Assembly: GCF_000497045.1 (NCBI RefSeq)
Contig: NW_015961962.1
Location: forward strand, 124,001-188,000
DNA from: Kalmanozyma brasiliensis GHG001
Lineage: Eukaryota; Basidiomycota; Ustilaginomycetes; Ustilaginales
Direction: 5' to 3'
DNA length: 64,000 nt
The notes under the pieces are model-generated. The model searched no databases, was not told the origin of the DNA, and saw only the letters and a program-made list of their open reading frames with translations. Position numbers and translations under genes: made by a program. Below, piece after piece: positions 41,101-50,469 of this stretch. Position 1 is the first letter of the stretch. Every line of letters starts with the position of its first letter.

Positions 41101-41455
41101 AAAGCGAGTTGGGGTGCAGCCGCTTCCTTCCCTTTGTCGACATCGTCCCTCCCCACCTCCCTCCCTCCCTCCGTCATCCATCCTTCTCATCACGGATCGC
41201 TCATCCTCGTCGCGCTTCTCCTCCTTCATCAACAAGCCTCGTTCATCTCGGCTTGAGATCCGGTCGCTGTCCGCATTGCAACTTGGTCTCGTCTGCTCCA
41301 GCTTAGATTCAGGAAACACACTTTCGGTCATCCATACTCTTGCCAGCCTTGCTCTTGTCTTCTGCAACAAACCGTGTCTAGCTCTATCTAGCATTTGCCC
41401 TCCACGAGAGCTTCTGTGAATCATCTAAACGGCCACCCAGGCTGAAACGACAACA
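38189..41455. other. 3.3 kb non-coding region between eIF2B delta and the MHYT gene
   Basis: No frame here exceeds about 125 residues and none shows a domain. The left 200 bases should hold the eIF2B delta promoter. A run of 13 T lies at 40706-40718. From about 41120 to 41260 the plus strand is C/T-rich (CCTCCCTCCCTCC), typical of a leader for the MHYT gene. CTGCAAGGTC elements occur at 38619, 38683 and 39975. No tRNA or transposon is seen. Confidence 0.6.
41120..41260 (+). promoter_or_regulatory. Pyrimidine-rich leader/initiator region of the MHYT gene
   Basis: This stretch is dominated by C and T on the plus strand, with tandem CCTC repeats, about 200-330 bases before the ATG. Such tracts mark transcription starts in many fungal housekeeping and membrane genes. 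Confidence 0.4.
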
Positions 41456-44400
41456 ATGGCCGCCCTTCACGAGCTGGTGACTCGCGGGCTCTACAAGGAG
41501 CCCATCCTGCCCGCCAGCGTCAACACCGCCAACCTCACCGCCGTCGCCGAATACTATGTCGTTCACCGCATCCCCCAACGCTTCAACCCCGGTATCGTCG
41601 TCGCTTCCATTGCTGTCGCCGCTCTTGGCTCCTACTCTACCCTGCTCCTTCTTGGAAAGCGTACATCGAACAAGGGCAAGAAGAACATCTTCCTCCTCTC
41701 CTTTGCTGCTACCACCATGGCCGCCGTCGGTATCTGGGGAATGCACTTCATTGGCATGCACATGAGTCTCCATCCCATGGAAGGCGTCAACTGGTACATC
41801 AAGGTCGACCCCGGCTTCACCGTGCTCAGTCTCTTTGTCCCCATCATTGCTCTTCACGCCGCCTTCTTCATTGTCGACGCCGCCATCGCCTTCAGCTTCA
41901 TTCGCACCACCATCAGTGGCATCCTCACTGGTCTCATCGTCAGTCTCATGCACTACTCGGCCTCGCTCAAGACCAACTATGCCGTCAGCTACAGCCCGGC
42001 TCTCGTCGCCATCTCGATCGTGGTCGCCTGCGTCGCTTCCACGGTCGCGCTCACCGGCTTCTTCAAGTTCCGTGCGCAATGGGAAGATTCGTGGTGGAAG
42101 CGTATGCTCTGCGCCTTCGGCCTCGCCGCGGCTGTCTCGGGCATGCACTACATCGGTGTATGGGGTACCAGCTACAAGGTCAAGGCTTCCACCGTCACCG
42201 GTGCCATGGAGATCAGCCTGCTCTCGGGTCGTCAGCGCAACAACATCCTCGTCATTGCCATTGGCTGCATGTGCTTTGTCATCATCTGCCTCTCCATCTT
42301 CATCGGCGTCTCGGACATGCTCGTCGTGCGTGATGCGCGAAGAAAGTCCAAGAAGGTCGTCCTCTGCTCGGCTACATTCGATAAGCAAGGTCGCCTCCTC
42401 GTCAAGCCCGACGGCACCATGCCTCTCATGATCATCGAGACCGACGTCAACACTCGTGACATTCTGGATGCGCTTGACAATCGTCAGCCCACCTTCCAGT
42501 GGCTCTACTCACTCTCGTGGGATTGGGCTATCATCGCCCCATGGCTTCGTGCCATCACCTCGCGCTTCGCTCAGCAGACACAAAATGTTGAACGCAACGA
42601 GGCTCCCTGGAAGAGCCGCGGCAAGAAGATGATGGCCCAGGGACGACGATCCGTCGACCTCAACGACGACCGACGCAAAGGTCCTCAGGGTCTGGCCGAC
42701 TTCCGCGACCGTTTCGTCGACGCTGCCTTCCATCTCGCTAACGAGCTTGACATCCCCTTCGAGGAGATCGGAGTTCTCTACGATCACGTTCTTCCCACCG
42801 GCACGCGAAGGAATGGCATCAACGGCAACAACGTCATCACCGACAAGTTCACCCCTTCGCGTCAATTTGCCGACGACGAAAGCTCGATCAACGGACCCGT
42901 GCCCAGCATCTTCGGCGAAGGAGGCGATCAGGAGGAAGGTGCGATGCTCTTCCTGGTCCGCGAACTTCCCAACTCGGCCGCCTCGACCGAACGTTTCCGA
43001 CAGATGGGCTACCGCATGACCGAGACGCGCTTCCTCGCCGGTGTCCTCGCCGACCGCGTCGCCGTCCAGAAGGAGGAGATGGAACCCCTGCTCGACTCGC
43101 TCAAGGTCTACGCCAAGCGTGGCACGCGACCCGTCGTCCAGCCTAGTGGAGTCTACTGCGGTCTCTTCGGCGTTCGTGCCTCCACCAGTAAGGAGGGCGG
43201 CCTCGACGTGCTCGTCTACAACTTTGCGCGTCACCAGATCCCCGCCTACCGTCTTCCCGATGTGCAATGCATTACGCCGGAGATGAAGACGTTCCTTGGC
43301 TCGCTCGATCAAGCGACGATGGAAGAAGCGATGAAAGTCTGCGAGCGCGAATCGATCCGATCGGGCGAGCGCCGCAAGTACCTTCAGTCGATCTCTTCGG
43401 TCAACGTGGCCAACAGCCACGAATACGAGGCGGAGCAGGAAGCGGTTGAGCTCATGATTCAATTTCAGACTGCGCTGTTCATCGCTCTGGATGCGCTGCA
43501 CAACTCGGTGCGCTTCTACCCGCGCATCTGCCAAACCGCCCGGATCAGCGCCGAGGTGCTCGAGGTGCCTTCGAGCCTGGACGACTCGACTGCCCCCGCG
43601 GAGATGATTCTCGTCCAGGCGGTATTGCCCGAGGCGCGGCTGGCTCCAGCTGGCTACGAGGCGCAGCATGCAGTACTCGACGTCGTGCCCAGCGACAAGC
43701 CGAGCTCAGCCACACCTTTCGTGTTTGTTCCCTACACGCTCTTCTCCAAGTCGCAGATGATGCTCCTCCGCGGTCGACAAGCCGATGACTTTGAGCACGA
43801 AGTGGTTCTCGAGATGCGTCGTCGCTATCCGTCATCCCTGCAGACGGAAGCGGAAGAGCTGGGTGCCTACGAAACGCCCCTCCGTTCCACGGGCAACCCT
43901 TCCTCAGGACGATTCACCAAGACCTACACCTCGGAAGACGAGGACAAGCTGGAAACCTCATCCAAGTACAGCGACGATCATCCGGCGTCGCCCATCAGCA
44001 ACAAGGTTAACCTGTTGCCGAGTGGCAAGCAGTGGGGTGGACGGGAAGGGGAGTATTCGTCGCCGACGGCGCTGTCGCCGGCTCGTCGTCCGTCGGTGAC
44101 GTCGTCGAAATCGCGCGAGGATCACGAGATGAAGCAGCTCGATTCGCGCAAGCCCGTGTCGGGTCGAGGGGCGGACGATTCGATCACGGAAGAGGCTCGC
44201 TCGGTCACCTCGGACATTGTGGAGAAGGAGACGCAGTCGCCGGTTCGACCGCGCTTGTTGCAGTCTGCGAGCGCCAGACCGTCCACCGCCCCGGCGAACG
44301 TGTTGAGGAGGGACATGAGCTTCCTCCGCCCCTCGTCGTCGGGTAATGGGGCGACGGGAAGGACGACTGCGAGTCAGAGACAGCAGAGGCGCGGAAGGAC

Positions 44401-44530
44401 GGCGGTCCCTGGTGGTGCAAACGAAGAGGGCGCCTTCAGCAGGTTGCAGAGCGACGGTTGGCACGCGAGGCAGATTCAGAGCCTCGAGAGGAGCCCCGCC
44501 GGAACCGCGCTTCTGGGTGTGGATTTCTAG
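41456..44530 (+). CDS. MHYT-domain membrane sensor protein with a long cytosolic tail
   Basis: This intronless protein of 1024 residues starts at the ATG at 41456. Residues about 47-290 form a seven-helix MHYT domain. The signature motifs sit at GMHFIG (95-100), LMHYSA (164-169) and GMHYIG (229-234), with conserved Met/His residues thought in bacteria to bind copper and sense gas or redox. The remaining 730 residues are predicted cytosolic. They are ordered to about residue 790 (e.g. FRDRFVDAAFHLANELDIPFEEIG, LFLVRELPNSAAS, LLDSLKVYAKRGTRPVVQPSGVYCGLFGV, MIQFQTALFIALDALHNSVRFYP), then Ser/Arg-rich and disordered. In bacteria MHYT is fused to GGDEF, EAL or kinase domains; none of these is visible here, and I do not recognise the output region. 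A basidiomycete sensor is the best description. Most upstream sequence is non-coding, which suggests complex regulation. Confidence 0.88.
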   Translation: MAALHELVTRGLYKEPILPASVNTANLTAVAEYYVVHRIPQRFNPGIVVASIAVAALGSYSTLLLLGKRTSNKGKKNIFLLSFAATTMAAVGIWGMHFIGMHMSLHPMEGVNWYIKVDPGFTVLSLFVPIIALHAAFFIVDAAIAFSFIRTTISGILTGLIVSLMHYSASLKTNYAVSYSPALVAISIVVACVASTVALTGFFKFRAQWEDSWWKRMLCAFGLAAAVSGMHYIGVWGTSYKVKASTVTGAMEISLLSGRQRNNILVIAIGCMCFVIICLSIFIGVSDMLVVRDARRKSKKVVLCSATFDKQGRLLVKPDGTMPLMIIETDVNTRDILDALDNRQPTFQWLYSLSWDWAIIAPWLRAITSRFAQQTQNVERNEAPWKSRGKKMMAQGRRSVDLNDDRRKGPQGLADFRDRFVDAAFHLANELDIPFEEIGVLYDHVLPTGTRRNGINGNNVITDKFTPSRQFADDESSINGPVPSIFGEGGDQEEGAMLFLVRELPNSAASTERFRQMGYRMTETRFLAGVLADRVAVQKEEMEPLLDSLKVYAKRGTRPVVQPSGVYCGLFGVRASTSKEGGLDVLVYNFARHQIPAYRLPDVQCITPEMKTFLGSLDQATMEEAMKVCERESIRSGERRKYLQSISSVNVANSHEYEAEQEAVELMIQFQTALFIALDALHNSVRFYPRICQTARISAEVLEVPSSLDDSTAPAEMILVQAVLPEARLAPAGYEAQHAVLDVVPSDKPSSATPFVFVPYTLFSKSQMMLLRGRQADDFEHEVVLEMRRRYPSSLQTEAEELGAYETPLRSTGNPSSGRFTKTYTSEDEDKLETSSKYSDDHPASPISNKVNLLPSGKQWGGREGEYSSPTALSPARRPSVTSSKSREDHEMKQLDSRKPVSGRGADDSITEEARSVTSDIVEKETQSPVRPRLLQSASARPSTAPANVLRRDMSFLRPSSSGNGATGRTTASQRQQRRGRTAVPGGANEEGAFSRLQSDGWHARQIQSLERSPAGTALLGVDF

Positions 44531-44771
44531 AAGTCTAGCATGCTAGGGGTTTGTGTGCAATGGTCATTCTTTTTTCATGGATGCGCAGTTGTGTGACAGG
44601 AGACGCGTGATGAGCTCGAGAGGGTTTTGCTTGACATCAAAGATCAAGGTGAGATGACAATTCGGAAGGGCAACTGCTCGAGGTTCGCACGAGTTGTTCC
44701 GACCGCACTGGAGCGAGCAATGAGACACGGGCAATGTGATGATTGAGATTTACTTCGAGCAGCAGACATGA

Positions 44772-47700
44772 CTACCGACCAATCTCGGCCACGACCGCCT
44801 CGACGAGCATCGGAATGAGCCTGCGCAGCACAGTCCCACTTCCCCCTGCCTCTGCTGGCGTCAGCGAGACGAGCAATGCCCGACGCAAATCCCACACGCC
44901 TCTCATCCCAGCTTTCCCCTTCGCTGCATCACCCGTCTGCAGCGCTGTCGCAACCCTCTGCATCAGCAGATCCATGTTCGGGATCGGCTGAAACTGCAAT
45001 GCTGTCGACTCGACCGGTGTCACCGTCACGGTGCTCTTCTCTGCCGCAGTAGGAATTTTGCCCGCGATCAAGTCGTTGAGCAAATCCGATCCGCCGAACA
45101 ACCCTTCCTCCTCCTTTGCCTCCGTCGTCGCCATTTCGCTGCGAAACAACGCCCGACTCGCATCCGAAACAACCAACCTCGCCCTCGTGGCCAACTGCAC
45201 ATCCACCGCATATCGATCCGCAAAGCGCAATCGCACCCACGTGGCACTCTTGATCTCCACCTCGGGCACCGTGGGGTCCGACAAAGACGCGGATGCAAAG
45301 GGGGCGATCTCGCGCACCAGCGGCAGTGTCTCCTGCAGCAACTTGAAGAATCCTTTCCACACGAGACGTTCTGCGTTGGGGTAGGTAGGTGCGCTGATCG
45401 CCGCAGAGCGGGCGGAGACATTGACGGTGCGTCGCAATTCGAATGCCATCACGTTGTGCGGGTTCGCCGCTGCGTGGGCGTCATCGAACGCTTCCTCCGT
45501 CAAGCCATCGCTTTTGGCCATCGAGCCGAACTCGAGCGTGTACCCGCCAATCTGGGTGACGGGGATGTTGGTGAACGGCTGCATCTCCACCTTTGCATCC
45601 TGCCACCGCACCCGAACCACCAGCTTCCGCTCCTCCCCATAACGGTCGATGGTGCCGTAGGACGCGACAAGTGTATCAAACTCGAAGCGCTGCAGCTCGA
45701 CCAGCTCGTCGGGCTTCTTACAGCTCCGTCCCTCCCGCACCGCACGAAGCTGCCACGCCCGACTCGCGTTGAGCACCTCGCGCGTCAGCTGCACCATCCG
45801 CATCACGCGCTCCCACTGCGCGTAGAAGATCGGGATGCAGTTGTCCAGGTCGCGCGTCGAGAGCGTCAGCAGCGAAGTCTCGTTGTCGAAATCGATCCAG
45901 GTGAGGGGAGATGTGGTGTGCGCATCGGCGGTGGGTGCGGACGAGACGATCTCGTGTAAGGGACGGAAGCGGCGCGACTTCATACGAAGCTTGATGTGCA
46001 TCTGCACGCACGAGCGGTCGCTGTCGTTCCAGTGGCAGACGCGAAGGGAGACGTTGGGCTTGGTGAGGTGCGCTTTGGCCGGGCCGAGCAGGTCTGTGGC
46101 ACGGAGGCAGAGTGATGGGACGAGCGCAGCGACACCGTCCACTCCGTCCTCTGTGGACTTTTCGGCGGGGTCGGTCGCAATGCTGTCCAGAGCTGCTTCG
46201 CCACCCTCCTGCTCTTCAAACAGACCGTCGTCCTGTGCCTCGGCGGCCTGCGGGGCAGATCGAACCGGCGACAGTCGCTTTTGTCGTTTGGCAGGTGGGG
46301 ACGAGCGCGAGGTGTTGCTTCCAACATGCAGATATGGAATGCCTCGCATCCGCAGCTGTTGCTCGACGCGGAAGTACGAGACGAGGGCGATGCAGTAAGA
46401 ATGGACGTTGGCTAGCTCTTCCATGGTGAGATCCTTCTTGCCAAAGCTGGCATCGACTTCTGCGGTCTGACTGCCGACCGGTGGAGCTTTGCGCTTCGAC
46501 CCAACTTCAGCGCCCAAATCGAAGGCATCGTCCGAGCCCTCGCTTCCAGCTTTGGAAGCGGCGTCGATCTTGGCACGATCGAGCCACTCGATCGACTGCA
46601 GAGTCAGCGATGGCGCTCCCAAAGCGTCCATCATCTGCACCACATAGACCAAAGCGATGCTGACGCCCGATAGCTCTGAAGGCTGCAGCGCCAAAAAATA
46701 GCCCGGAAAGCTGTTGCGCAAAGGAATGAAGAGTTGCGGTGCCGCTTCCTGCGGCATCGACGCCGTCGCACCCAGCTTGGCCAAGTCCTGCGGCCGCAAA
46801 TTGAGCTTGCGGACGGCGCGAAGGCCGACGTAGGTAGCCATCCTCTCCCACTCCTCGACGCGAGCGAAGACATCGAGATTGTAGAGCACATCGAACAGGG
46901 CGTCGATCGAGACATTGATGCGATCGGACGACTCGGCAAGACGAGCGTAAGTGGAACGAGTTGCCAAAGCAGAGGCTGTGAAGCTCGCAGCCTGCTGTTG
47001 AGATGCGCCTGAGTCTGAACCGGTCGCTGCTTCTGAGTCGAGTAGCACACGGCCCGTGACAGGGTCGACGCTGAGTCGCAGAGGAGGCAATGCAGCAGCG
47101 GTTGTCGATGTGGAACGGGCGACACGCTGACGATTCTTTGCGTGTAGGACAATCTGAAGGAAGCTGAGGCTACTAGCCTCTGTTGCCGTTGAGAACTCGT
47201 CGCCTTTTCTCTGGGCGTGCTCGACGCAGAGTGCGCAATCCTCGGGACGCAGCAGGCGAGAGACTGGGTGGTCGCTGACGAGGATGCGACGCTGCAGGTT
47301 GCGCAGTAAGGCCAAAGTGTGTCGCTTGATGACCAAGCTGAGCAGCGCTTCGATGTCGAGACTGTCCGGGGAGACGACAAGATCGGAAGCCTCTGAGTCG
47401 GCAAGGATGCTCGAGTGAGCATTCCAGGTGGCCTGCAGGCCTCTTCGCTTGACCGTCGCGAGGCTTGACTTTGCGTCCGGCGCTGGATCGCTAGCATCGC
47501 TGTCATGGTCGAACAAGGCAGCGAGCGTCGTGGACGCACCAGCCTGATCAGGCAGGTCGACAAGGGTGATCTGGATGCTTCCGCCCACGGCAGGTCCTTC
47601 AACCTTCTGAGTTGCATCAGCCGCATTTTGAGCTTGCGTCCAATAGTGAACAGTGAGTCGTCTGGGACGCTCTCCCGTCTCGATGCGCAAATTCGAACCC

Positions 47701-49205
47701 CAATTGAGCCGACAGAGCTCGTAGGCTTGGTGCTGCAAGATGTGCATCTGGTAATGCAACGAGCGCTCTTGCAAGAAGGCAAAGAGCCTGAGAAGAGGTG
47801 CATCTCGTTCGGCCGCAACCTTGATTGCTGCTGTGTCATCCTGTTCCGCGGTTGTCGGCAAGGCTGCCTCCGTTGTTTCTTCCGCGCTGACTGCTTTTGT
47901 ATCTGAATCCTCTACAGTTGTCGCTCCTTCCACTGTTCCTGTTGTCGATTTTGCATCGTCTGCATCCTCAGACTGCGATCTTGGGGCTAGCTCCTGGTCT
48001 CCCCAGAGACGAAGACGCTCTCGGTAGGCCTTTTTGGGCTTGCGTGGGTATACGCGATTGCTCGATTCAGCACCTGAGCCTGTCGGCGTGACGTCGAAGC
48101 TGAGGTCGAGGAGCCACCATCTGTCATCGTCTGGGGACGTTGCAAGCGTGTCAGCAGTGGACAGGCCAGATTGAATGTGTGCATCGACTTCGGTGTCCTG
48201 TCCGCCGCTACTGGCCGTGAGCTGAGCTTCGAACAACCCTTGGACGCGGAAGTGAACCTTGCCATCTCGTATTGAGTAATTGGAGAGCGGCGCAGGAACG
48301 AGCTCGCGACAAGCCATACGGGTTCGAAGGGCATCCTCGAGGCGCGAAACGATGGTCAGCGCTTGGTCATCGGTGAATGGCTTGGGCGCCACAGCCATAT
48401 CCTTGATGCTCGTAGGAAGCCTGCGATAGGTTCCGGTTTGAAGCACGTCAATGGCGGTGGGAAGGTCGGCATTGCGCATGCGAGCATTGGGCAGGATTTT
48501 ACGAATGTCGGTAAGACCGGCAAAGACGTCTTCGTGCTGCCATTGCTGTTCGGACAGGAGGGCGATGATGTTTCTCGACTTTTGAAGATCGGCGACATCT
48601 TTTGACCAGCGCGAAAGCACAAGGAGCTTGATGAACTGCTTGCGTACGTCGAGGGCAGTGTTAAAGATTTTTGCGCGCTTTGATGAAGAGGGCAAGGATG
48701 GAAGCGTTTCGGCAAGGTTCTGGAGCGATTCATAGCCGTAGTTGGCGAGTCTTTCGACAAGAGCAGCAAGAGAGACGAGATCGGCCTCTTCGAGTGGTAG
48801 TTCCTGCTCCAGCTGTGCCAGAGGAATCTGCTCGATGAGATCGATCTGCTTCTGCTTGCCTTTTGTGTCGACAATCATGCCGCTGGTGTTCGCTGGGGCG
48901 ACAGGATCTGGCGGCATTGGATGATGTGTGGAGGTGCCATTGGCAGGAGCGGACTGATTTGGTGTGGCTGCTGGTGGAACACCAATCATGAGCTTGTGAG
49001 GTGATGTTGGCATCTGCTTGACGTGTGAAGGGGAAAGAGAACTGGAGGGCGAGGCAGCATGGTAGCGACCATTACCATTGGACGCCATGATGGGTTTGAT
49101 CGGCGATGCTGACGGAGACCGAAAGGAAGGAGAAGGAGTGTGACGGTGCTTGTTTACATGATGATGCGGAGGTGAAGTGGCGGTGCCATGTGGAGCGGAT
49201 GGCAT
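44772..49205 (-). CDS. MED14: Mediator complex subunit 14 (MED14/RGR1)
   Basis: An intronless frame of 1477 residues from the ATG at 49203-49205. MED14 is the backbone of Mediator, joining head, middle and tail modules between activators and RNA polymerase II in the nucleus. The N-terminal MED14 domain begins at about residue 119 and has the family's marks: IDLIEQIPLAQLEQELPL, LVERLANYGYESLQNLAETLPS, RKQFIKLLVLSRWSKDVADLQK and TAIDVLQTGTYRRLPTSIKD, reaching about 330. The first 115 residues are Ser/Pro/His-rich and disordered. The remaining 1100 residues are long repeats of mixed strands and helices as in Rgr1, with a few acidic disordered inserts (about 415-475 and 1000-1070). Length fits the family (yeast 1082, human 1454). 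The 3' end faces the MHYT gene with 241 bases between stops. Confidence 0.93.
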   Translation of the reverse strand: MPSAPHGTATSPPHHHVNKHRHTPSPSFRSPSASPIKPIMASNGNGRYHAASPSSSLSPSHVKQMPTSPHKLMIGVPPAATPNQSAPANGTSTHHPMPPDPVAPANTSGMIVDTKGKQKQIDLIEQIPLAQLEQELPLEEADLVSLAALVERLANYGYESLQNLAETLPSLPSSSKRAKIFNTALDVRKQFIKLLVLSRWSKDVADLQKSRNIIALLSEQQWQHEDVFAGLTDIRKILPNARMRNADLPTAIDVLQTGTYRRLPTSIKDMAVAPKPFTDDQALTIVSRLEDALRTRMACRELVPAPLSNYSIRDGKVHFRVQGLFEAQLTASSGGQDTEVDAHIQSGLSTADTLATSPDDDRWWLLDLSFDVTPTGSGAESSNRVYPRKPKKAYRERLRLWGDQELAPRSQSEDADDAKSTTGTVEGATTVEDSDTKAVSAEETTEAALPTTAEQDDTAAIKVAAERDAPLLRLFAFLQERSLHYQMHILQHQAYELCRLNWGSNLRIETGERPRRLTVHYWTQAQNAADATQKVEGPAVGGSIQITLVDLPDQAGASTTLAALFDHDSDASDPAPDAKSSLATVKRRGLQATWNAHSSILADSEASDLVVSPDSLDIEALLSLVIKRHTLALLRNLQRRILVSDHPVSRLLRPEDCALCVEHAQRKGDEFSTATEASSLSFLQIVLHAKNRQRVARSTSTTAAALPPLRLSVDPVTGRVLLDSEAATGSDSGASQQQAASFTASALATRSTYARLAESSDRINVSIDALFDVLYNLDVFARVEEWERMATYVGLRAVRKLNLRPQDLAKLGATASMPQEAAPQLFIPLRNSFPGYFLALQPSELSGVSIALVYVVQMMDALGAPSLTLQSIEWLDRAKIDAASKAGSEGSDDAFDLGAEVGSKRKAPPVGSQTAEVDASFGKKDLTMEELANVHSYCIALVSYFRVEQQLRMRGIPYLHVGSNTSRSSPPAKRQKRLSPVRSAPQAAEAQDDGLFEEQEGGEAALDSIATDPAEKSTEDGVDGVAALVPSLCLRATDLLGPAKAHLTKPNVSLRVCHWNDSDRSCVQMHIKLRMKSRRFRPLHEIVSSAPTADAHTTSPLTWIDFDNETSLLTLSTRDLDNCIPIFYAQWERVMRMVQLTREVLNASRAWQLRAVREGRSCKKPDELVELQRFEFDTLVASYGTIDRYGEERKLVVRVRWQDAKVEMQPFTNIPVTQIGGYTLEFGSMAKSDGLTEEAFDDAHAAANPHNVMAFELRRTVNVSARSAAISAPTYPNAERLVWKGFFKLLQETLPLVREIAPFASASLSDPTVPEVEIKSATWVRLRFADRYAVDVQLATRARLVVSDASRALFRSEMATTEAKEEEGLFGGSDLLNDLIAGKIPTAAEKSTVTVTPVESTALQFQPIPNMDLLMQRVATALQTGDAAKGKAGMRGVWDLRRALLVSLTPAEAGGSGTVLRRLIPMLVEAVVAEIGR

Positions 49206-50469
49206 GCGCTACTCAAGGGGTTGAGGGCGACGGTCTGGCAATGTCGAGGATGAGAAGGTGATGCAAGTGTCCGGGTTGGGGCAGGGCAGAGAAGAGGATT
49301 TGCGAGCTGAGTTGCGCTCCGCGAAGGTGCAGACTGTTTGTGAAGTCGAAAGCTTGCGACGCTTGAGCGGTCCAGCCCAAGTGGAAGAGGCTCGTGAGAC
49401 GTGTGCTGCGAGGAAAGGAGCGAGGATGTAACAACTGCGGCGATGCTTGAGGCTATCGTCGATGCGAACAGAGTTTTGGAGAAAGCACAGCAAGCAAATG
49501 CGTGCGGAAGCGATCGTAAACGAGTCAAGTGAGCCCGCTGCGGAAGGACGCCGAGTCGACCAAAGGAAAGAAAAGGTGATGGAGGAATAGCAAAGGTGAT
49601 GGTGATAGGCCAAACGGGATCCGAATGGAATTGGCCAAAGCAGACCGACGTCAAAGTCTTCCCAGATTCATCACCAAAAGCAACACACTGAGCACCAGCA
49701 GCAAGGCAGCAGTCACCGCCGCCGCTTCCGCGAGCAGAACGCAAAGAATCAATTTAATTTAATTTTTATCCTTAAAAATAAGTAGCTCAGACCCGCCCTT
49801 TCCGCCTCGGTGAAGCGAATTCTAGCTCCTCCTTTGCAGGTGAGCCGTACCGCAAAGGCGTTTTATGCTTTTTATTTTAATCAAGATAAATTGGCTCCAC
49901 TGCTGCTTGCTGCTTGCTGCTTGTCGGATGCAGCCTGCAAGGTGTGAGGAGACGCTGCGATGTGATTGCTCGCCAAGACGGTGATCCACAGCATAGAAGA
50001 AGCATCGTTGTTTGAGTCATCGACAGGACAGTGAAGCGAGCGAAACGGCCCGCAAGGTGCGTTTATCACTTTGATACCTAGACACTCAACCTCGCTGAAG
50101 ACGTGCTTGTTGCTCGCAACCGAGCCTGACAAAGTCGATGATGATCTGATCGCTTCTTTCCGAATGCTGTCTCAGCAAACAGGCCAAGCTCAAGACATGG
50201 TCGGATCGCTCCCGAAAGCCTCGTGAGAAGTGATTGTTCTCGAGAAGCGGAAAGGCCGACGCTCGGTGCTTCCGGATCGGGCGGGACCCGATTGGCCTCT
50301 CCACACGCCCACTTCTCTTCCTACACAGCGCCCTGGACGTCAATTTCATTTCGGACTGAGACCGACACCTGTTCAACTTGCGCTCTCAGCAACCTTGTCC
50401 TCCATCAGCTCCAAACACAGCAGTGGCGTCGTCGAAGAAGCTCAGCTTGGGCGGACTGCGTAGTCAGCG
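49206..50469. promoter_or_regulatory. 1.26 kb divergent promoter region, MED14 / SCY1-like
   Basis: This region separates two divergent start codons. It contains AT-rich tracts at 49748-49791 and 49861-49894, a 7-base tandem repeat at 49901-49923, and two GCAAGGTG elements (49937, 50052). One of these is a 14-base exact match to 17205-17218. There is no supportable coding frame. Confidence 0.5.
49901..49923. repeat. Tandem repeat of TGCTGCT, about 3.3 copies
   Basis: A 7-base unit repeated head to tail in the MED14/SCY1-like promoter region. Confidence 0.7.

Noticed and set aside
38189..41455. A search for a hidden gene in the 3.3 kb gap
   Set aside because: All frames are below about 125 residues, overlap on both strands, and none gives a domain or a plausible exon chain.
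42509..43669. Minus-strand open frames over the MHYT gene (386 residues here, 334 at 41384-42388)
   Set aside because: Charged Arg/Glu/His-rich shadow proteins; the plus strand carries the MHYT motifs and a continuous 1024-codon frame.
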